Assembly (NCBI RefSeq): GCF_000421465.1
Contig: NZ_ATXB01000001.1
Coordinates: forward strand, 1,674,001-1,738,000
DNA from: Methylohalobius crimeensis 10Ki
GTDB lineage: Bacteria; Pseudomonadota; Gammaproteobacteria; Methylococcales; Methylothermaceae
Direction of reading: 5' to 3'
DNA length: 64,000 nucleotides
Translations under genes and position numbers: made by a program
Notes under the pieces: generated by a model
What the model saw: the letters and a program-made list of their open reading frames with translations, nothing else
Database searches by the model: none
Told to the model about the DNA's origin: nothing
Shown: in pieces, positions 59,820 to 64,000 of the stretch
Layout: every line of letters starts with the position of its first letter
How positions within the stretch are numbered: the first letter of the stretch is position 1

Positions 59820-60462
59820 AATCGGGGGGAGCTTGGGTGAGCACCCGACTCTCCGAGAATGGCTTAGGCATTCAGCCCGAGTTGGGCGGGGGAGGGTGGT
59901 GATCGTCCCGGGAGGCGGACGTTTCGCCGATCAAGTCCGGCTGGCTCAAAAACATTGGGAATTCGACGATCGAATCGCACACCACATGGCATTGCTGGCC
60001 ATGCACCAATACGGACTCGTTTTCCAAGGCTTGGAGCCTTGCTTGAAATCCGCCCGGACCGGGCAAATCGACGGATTGCTCCGACAAGGCGAGGCGGTCG
60101 TTTGGCTGCCCGAATTGAGTGAATTGGACCGGGCCGAAGTGCCGTCGGACTGGACGGTTACTTCCGATACCCTGGCCGCTTGGCTGGCGGGAAAACTCCA
60201 TGCCGAACGGTTGATATTAGTGAAGTCCGAGCATTCCGCCGGCACCGATCCAGAGACTCTGAAACAGAGCGGGATTGTCGATGCAGCCTTTCTCGATTGG
60301 CTGCCCACGCATGTCGAACTGAACTGTTTTCACCGCAACCAAGCGGACCAGTTTGCCGAGCAGTTACGGCGTAGCGGAGCGAATCACGGGCAGCCCACCA
60401 TGGCTAGGATTGATGATCGGGAGGATGCCGAAACCCGTCAATCCCTTGCCAGGGGAAGGTAG
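59806..60462 (+). CDS. MfnE-like amino acid kinase family protein (methylofuran biosynthesis)
   Basis: 218 residues of the amino acid kinase fold: VVKIGGSLGEHPTL (phosphate loop), RVVIVPGGGRFADQVR, and DWTVTSDTLAAWLAGKLHAERLILVKSE. Archaeal MfnE phosphorylates aminomethylfuran phosphate; the linked MfnD and MfnF homologs support the same role. Start ATG 59806 lies inside pabB. The last 20 residues look disordered. The gene is followed by 58 bases and a convergent mtkB. Confidence 0.83.
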   Translation: MWVVKIGGSLGEHPTLREWLRHSARVGRGRVVIVPGGGRFADQVRLAQKHWEFDDRIAHHMALLAMHQYGLVFQGLEPCLKSARTGQIDGLLRQGEAVVWLPELSELDRAEVPSDWTVTSDTLAAWLAGKLHAERLILVKSEHSAGTDPETLKQSGIVDAAFLDWLPTHVELNCFHRNQADQFAEQLRRSGANHGQPTMARIDDREDAETRQSLARGR

Positions 60463-60465
60463 CGC

Positions 60466-60497
60466 GGTGGGTTTCGGCAATGCCTCCACCCACCCTA
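60466..60497. terminator. Possible bidirectional terminator-like hairpin between mfnE-like gene and mtkB
   Basis: GGTGGGT and ACCCACC form a 7-bp stem around a loop of about 15 bases in the convergent gap. There is no T tract on either side, so it is a weak candidate only. Confidence 0.3.
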
Positions 60498-60520
60498 TGT
60501 AACCGGCGGGGATAGTTGGA

Positions 60521-61405
60521 TTATCGGATGCCGTTTTCCTGGAGCGCCCGCAATACCGTTTCACCGATGTGTGCCGGGTTGCGCGCCACGTATAAGCCCA
60601 GCGCTTCCATCGCATCCATTTTGGCTTTGGCGGTATCTTCCTCGTCGGAAATAATCGCCCCCGCATGCCCCATCCGCCTTCCCGGAGGCGCGGAGAGACC
60701 GGCCACGAAACCAATCAATGGCTTTTTCATGTGCGCTTTGGCCCAGCGGGCGGCGGCCACTTCCTGAGGTCCCCCGATTTCTCCGATCATGACCACGGCA
60801 TCGGTGTCCGGATCCTGTTCGAATGCCTTGAGCACGGTGACGAAGTCGGTGCCGTTAACCGGGTCTCCGCCGATCCCCACCGAAGTGGATTGCCCCAGAC
60901 CGAGACCGGTCATTTGCTCGACCGCTTCGTAGTTGAGAGTCCCGGAACGGGACACGACGCCGATCCGCCCCGGTTGATAAATGTGGGCCGGCATAATGCC
61001 CACCTTGCATTCTCCCGGCGTGATCAATCCCGGGGTGTTGGGACCGATCACCAGGCAGTCGCGTCCGACCCGATAACGCTGCACCCGCACCATGTCTTGG
61101 ACCGGGATACCGTCGGCGATCACCACCGCTAACTTGATGCCCGCTTCAATGGATTCCATGATGGCATCGGCGGCAAAGGCCGGCGGAACGAAAACGCCCG
61201 CGACGTCGGCGCCGGTTTCCCGCACCGCTTCGGCGACCGTGTCGAAAACCGGCAAGCCCAAATGGGTGGTTCCTCCTTTACCCGGGGTGACGCCGCCCAC
61301 CACCCGGGTGCCGTTCTTGATCGCTTCCTGGGCGTGGAAGGTGGCGTGCTGGCCGGTGAAGCCTTGGAAGATGACTTTTGATCCTCGATTGACAAAAATA
61401 CTCAT
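60521..61405 (-). CDS. mtkB: Malate-CoA ligase (thiokinase) alpha subunit / SucD family
   Basis: 294 residues of the CoA-ligase alpha family: [19 protein letters not shown] (CoA/dinucleotide loop), [30 protein letters not shown] and the phospho-His segment [17 protein letters not shown]. Succinyl-CoA ligase alpha is the same family. The arrangement with mcl points to malate-CoA ligase, which activates malate for cleavage in the serine cycle. The ATG overlaps the mtkA stop by ATGA and has GGGAGA upstream. Confidence 0.88.
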   Translation of the reverse strand: MSIFVNRGSKVIFQGFTGQHATFHAQEAIKNGTRVVGGVTPGKGGTTHLGLPVFDTVAEAVRETGADVAGVFVPPAFAADAIMESIEAGIKLAVVIADGIPVQDMVRVQRYRVGRDCLVIGPNTPGLITPGECKVGIMPAHIYQPGRIGVVSRSGTLNYEAVEQMTGLGLGQSTSVGIGGDPVNGTDFVTVLKAFEQDPDTDAVVMIGEIGGPQEVAAARWAKAHMKKPLIGFVAGLSAPPGRRMGHAGAIISDEEDTAKAKMDAMEALGLYVARNPAHIGETVLRALQENGIR

Positions 61406-62580
61406 GCGTTCTCCCTGTTGACGGTGGTAACGGCTTTGGCGGCGGCGTCGTCGAGATGGTCGGCCTGAACGAAGGGCAGGCCGGACTCGGTGAGGATCTT
61501 ACGTCCTTCCTCCACATTGGTGCCGGCCAGACGAACGACCATCGGCAACTCGATATTCAAAGTCTGATACGCCTGGATCAATCCGGTGGCGATCCAATCG
61601 CAGCGGTTAATGCCGGCGAAGATGTTCACCAACAAAGCCTTGACGTTGGGATCTTCCATGACGATTCGGCAGGCGTTGGTCACTTTTTCCGGCGAAGCGC
61701 CGCCGCCCACGTCCAGGAAATTGGCCGGCCGTCCGCCGTGAAGGGAAATGGCGTCCATGGTGGCCATGGCGAGACCGGCACCGTTGACGATGCAGCCGAT
61801 GTTGCCATCCAGGGCGATATAATTGAGGCCGTGGCCGGAAGCTTCCACTTCCTTGGGGTCTTCTTCGTCGAGATCCCGCAATTCGTTGATATCCGGACGC
61901 CGATAAAGGGCGTTGGTATCGAAATTGAACTTGGCGTCCAGGCACATCAAATGATGATCTTTGCCCACCAGGCCCAAGGGATTGATTTCCGCCTGCAGGG
62001 CGTCGTTGTCGCGAAAACAACGGTAAATGCGCTTCATGATCCGAACCGCCTGCGACATGCAGCTTTTTTCCCGGAGACCGATCGCGGCGGCGACTTTGCG
62101 GCATTGAAAGTCCAGCAGACCGATCGCCGGGTCGATGGTTTCCTTGACGATTTTGTCCGGCGATTGGCGGGCGACTTCCTCGATTTCGACGCCGCCTTCG
62201 GAAGAGGCGACGATGGTGATGCGTTGGCTGGCTCGATCGATCACAAAGCCGAAATAAAATTCCTTGCGAATGTCACTGGCTTCCTCCACCAACACCCGCC
62301 GTACCACTCGCCCCTGGGGACCGGTCTGGTGGGTGACCAGCGTCGTACCGATCATCTCGTCGGTGATGCGGCGGACGTCCTCGACGGAATCGGCCACCTT
62401 GACACCGCCGGCCTTGCCCCGGCCGCCGGCGTGAATCTGGGCTTTCACCACCCATTTATCGCCGCCGATTTGTTCCGCCACCGCTTGGGCTTGGCTGTCC
62501 GAATAAGCGACGTTTCCGTTGGGCACCGGAACGCCGTAGGATCTCAATAATTCCTTGGCTTGATATTCATGAATATTCAC
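61402..62580 (-). CDS. mtkA: Malate-CoA ligase (thiokinase) beta subunit / SucC family
   Basis: 392 residues: an ATP-grasp domain (about 1-240; [40 protein letters not shown]) and a CoA-ligase C-terminal domain ([47 protein letters not shown]). Segments such as EINPL and ANFLDVGGG resemble methylotroph MtkA more closely than E. coli SucC, by memory of the family. With mcl and mtkB it forms the malate to malyl-CoA to glyoxylate plus acetyl-CoA route. Confidence 0.88.
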   Translation of the reverse strand: MNIHEYQAKELLRSYGVPVPNGNVAYSDSQAQAVAEQIGGDKWVVKAQIHAGGRGKAGGVKVADSVEDVRRITDEMIGTTLVTHQTGPQGRVVRRVLVEEASDIRKEFYFGFVIDRASQRITIVASSEGGVEIEEVARQSPDKIVKETIDPAIGLLDFQCRKVAAAIGLREKSCMSQAVRIMKRIYRCFRDNDALQAEINPLGLVGKDHHLMCLDAKFNFDTNALYRRPDINELRDLDEEDPKEVEASGHGLNYIALDGNIGCIVNGAGLAMATMDAISLHGGRPANFLDVGGGASPEKVTNACRIVMEDPNVKALLVNIFAGINRCDWIATGLIQAYQTLNIELPMVVRLAGTNVEEGRKILTESGLPFVQADHLDDAAAKAVTTVNRENA

Positions 62581-62613
62581 CGTGTCACTCTCCTCGTAGG
62601 GTGAAACACCCGT

Positions 62614-63579
62614 TCAGCGGGAACGGGCGTTGATCTGTTCGATTTTAGCCGTCAGGTTTTGCGCCATCCGGATGGAGGCGGCATCGATCAGGCGACCGTC
62701 CAGGGACACGGCGCCTTTGCCTTCGCGCGCGGCCTCTTCCATGGCGGCGAGTATTCTGCGGGCGCGCTCGACCTCCTCGTCGGAGGGAGTGAAAACCTGA
62801 TTGGCCAGGGAAATCTGGGAGGGATGAATCGCCCATTTGCCTTCGCATCCGAGCGCGGCGGCGCGACGGGCGGCGGCCAGATAACCGTCGGGATCGCTGA
62901 AGTCTCCGAACGGGCCGTCGATCGGGCGCAGCCCGTTCGCTCTGCAGGCGACCACCATTCGAGCAATGGCGAAATGCCACTGATCCCCCCAATGGCTCTC
63001 GCGTCGATCGCTGGAGGAAGCATCGGTGAGCATCGCGTAATCGGGGTTGGCACCTCCGATATTGGTGGTCCGGGCCTGGATGGAGGCGGCGTAATCCGCC
63101 ACTCCGAATACCAATGCTTCAAGCCTCTCCGGACAGGCCCGGGAAATTTCCTTGACGTTGTCCATGCCGGCGGCGGTTTCAATCAAGGCGTGCAAATTGA
63201 TCGGCTGCCAACCTTTCGCCTGCTCGATTTGATCCAGCAGGGTGGCCACGAAATAAATATCTTCCGGCCCGTTGACCTTGGGAATCAGAATCGTATCGAG
63301 TTTATCGCCTACCTGTTCCACCACCTCAACCAAGTCGCGGTAGCAGTAGTGCGTATCCAGCCCGTTGATGCGGACCGATACCGAGCATTTGGACCAGTCC
63401 AGGGAACGGAGCGCCTCGATTACGTTGTGGCGAGCCTCTTCCTTGTCGTCGGGAGCCACCGCATCCTCCAGATCGAGAAATACGACATCGGCACCCGCGT
63501 CGGGGGCCTTGGCCAACATTCTGGGATTGCTGCCGGGAACGGCAAGCTCACTGCGATGAAGGCGATTTTTTATGGCCAT
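62614..63579 (-). CDS. mcl: Malyl-CoA lyase (HpcH/HpaI aldolase family)
   Basis: 321 residues of the CitE/HpcH family that cleaves malyl-CoA to glyoxylate and acetyl-CoA. Seen are RSELAVPGSNPRMLAKA (CoA site), DVVFLDLEDAVAPDDKEEAR (metal Asp/Glu), SVRINGLDTHYCYRDL, LIPKVNGPEDI and ALIETAAGMDNV (metal Glu), and KWAIHPSQISLANQVFTPS. First gene of mcl-mtkA-mtkB; 33 bases separate it from mtkA. Beta-methylmalyl-CoA lyase activity cannot be excluded. Confidence 0.92.
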   Translation of the reverse strand: MAIKNRLHRSELAVPGSNPRMLAKAPDAGADVVFLDLEDAVAPDDKEEARHNVIEALRSLDWSKCSVSVRINGLDTHYCYRDLVEVVEQVGDKLDTILIPKVNGPEDIYFVATLLDQIEQAKGWQPINLHALIETAAGMDNVKEISRACPERLEALVFGVADYAASIQARTTNIGGANPDYAMLTDASSSDRRESHWGDQWHFAIARMVVACRANGLRPIDGPFGDFSDPDGYLAAARRAAALGCEGKWAIHPSQISLANQVFTPSDEEVERARRILAAMEEAAREGKGAVSLDGRLIDAASIRMAQNLTAKIEQINARSR

Positions 63580-63610
63580 ATTTTTTTATCTGCTTGTTAA
63601 AAAACCAATC

Positions 63611-63616
63611 ATTATA
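63611..63616 (-). promoter_or_regulatory. Candidate -10 box of the mcl operon
   Basis: On the minus strand a perfect TATAAT lies about 32 bases before the mcl ATG. A -35 hexamer is not clear (TCCATT at the right distance is a poor match), so this is tentative. Confidence 0.4.
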
Positions 63617-63733
63617 CGACGTCTGATAGGGTAAATGGATTGAAACCCGCGTTCGAAGAAACGATCAAAGCAATAATTTTCCCGCTTTTCGGTTAAAATA
63701 TTCTATTTATCCAACCAACTTAATGAGGAATGT

Positions 63734-64000
63734 ATGGCGATAGAGCGCACTTTGTCCATTATCAAACCAGATGCGGTGGCCAAGAATGCAATCGGTGAAA
63801 TCCTGGCCCGCTTCGAAAAGGCCGGCCTGGCGATCGCCGGGGCGAAAATGCTTCACATGACCCGCGAACAAGCCGAAGGATTTTATGAAGTCCACAAGGA
63901 CAAACCTTTCTTCGGCGAATTGGTCGAATATATGATTTCCGGCCCCGTCCTGGTTCAGGTTCTGGAAGGCGAAAACGCTGTCGCCATGAATCGCGAAATC
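63734..64000 (+). CDS. ndk: Nucleoside diphosphate kinase (3'-truncated by window edge)
   Basis: 89 codons are visible from ATG 63734 (TGAGGAA upstream): [20 protein letters not shown], then [25 protein letters not shown] and [19 protein letters not shown]. These are the first two thirds of the family; the catalytic phospho-His near residue 117 lies beyond the window. It transfers phosphate from ATP to other nucleoside diphosphates. In many gammaproteobacteria ndk heads the rlmN-pilF line; what follows here cannot be seen. Confidence 0.95.
   Translation, partial: MAIERTLSIIKPDAVAKNAIGEILARFEKAGLAIAGAKMLHMTREQAEGFYEVHKDKPFFGELVEYMISGPVLVQVLEGENAVAMNREI

Overview
This window is a contiguous piece of a chromosome of about 58-60% GC (by eye). 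It most likely comes from a gammaproteobacterial methanotroph or methylotroph of the order Methylococcales. The grounds are the gammaproteobacterial order nusA-infB-rbfA-truB-rpsO-pnp, a tetrahydromethanopterin (H4MPT)/methylofuran C1-transfer cluster (beta-RFAP synthase, mch, RimK-like ligase, CitG-like protein, fae, MfnD/MfnF/MfnE-like proteins), and serine-cycle genes (malyl-CoA lyase, malate-CoA ligase). The genus cannot be fixed from the sequence alone. nusA is cut by the left edge and ndk by the right edge.

Layout. 1-7.6 kb: transcription/translation operon ending in a clear intrinsic terminator. 7.6-10.5 kb: small stress or hypothetical genes and a site-2 protease. 10.6-16.2 kb: a MacAB-like exporter on the minus strand (adaptor, ATPase, two FtsX-type permeases) with an IS110-family element and a REP pair between the two permeases. 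16.3-22.4 kb: an N-ATPase-type alternative F-ATPase operon in the order D-C-Q-B-E-F-A-G, lacking atpR. 22.4-25.6 kb: moeA, an unknown membrane protein and a YheT-type hydrolase. 25.6-31.3 kb: two tRNA genes, a broken toxin-antitoxin pair and a probably acquired arsenic-resistance island.

31.3-43.5 kb (minus strand): a SulP anion/bicarbonate transporter, a six-subunit hydrogenase-4-like membrane complex whose large subunit lacks the NiFe-ligating cysteines, and a histidine kinase with an NtrC-type regulator. A near-consensus sigma-54 promoter lies upstream of the SulP gene, so the locus looks like a self-contained sigma-54 regulon. I consider it the most interesting system here.

43.8-50 kb: lipoproteins, a methyltransferase and an RND efflux pair. 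50-60.5 kb: H4MPT and methylofuran cofactor biosynthesis together with the enzymes that use H4MPT (Fae, Mch), plus pabB for the p-aminobenzoate precursor. 60.5-63.6 kb (minus): mcl-mtkA-mtkB. The last two blocks together cover formaldehyde capture, its oxidation through H4MPT, and C1 assimilation through malyl-CoA.
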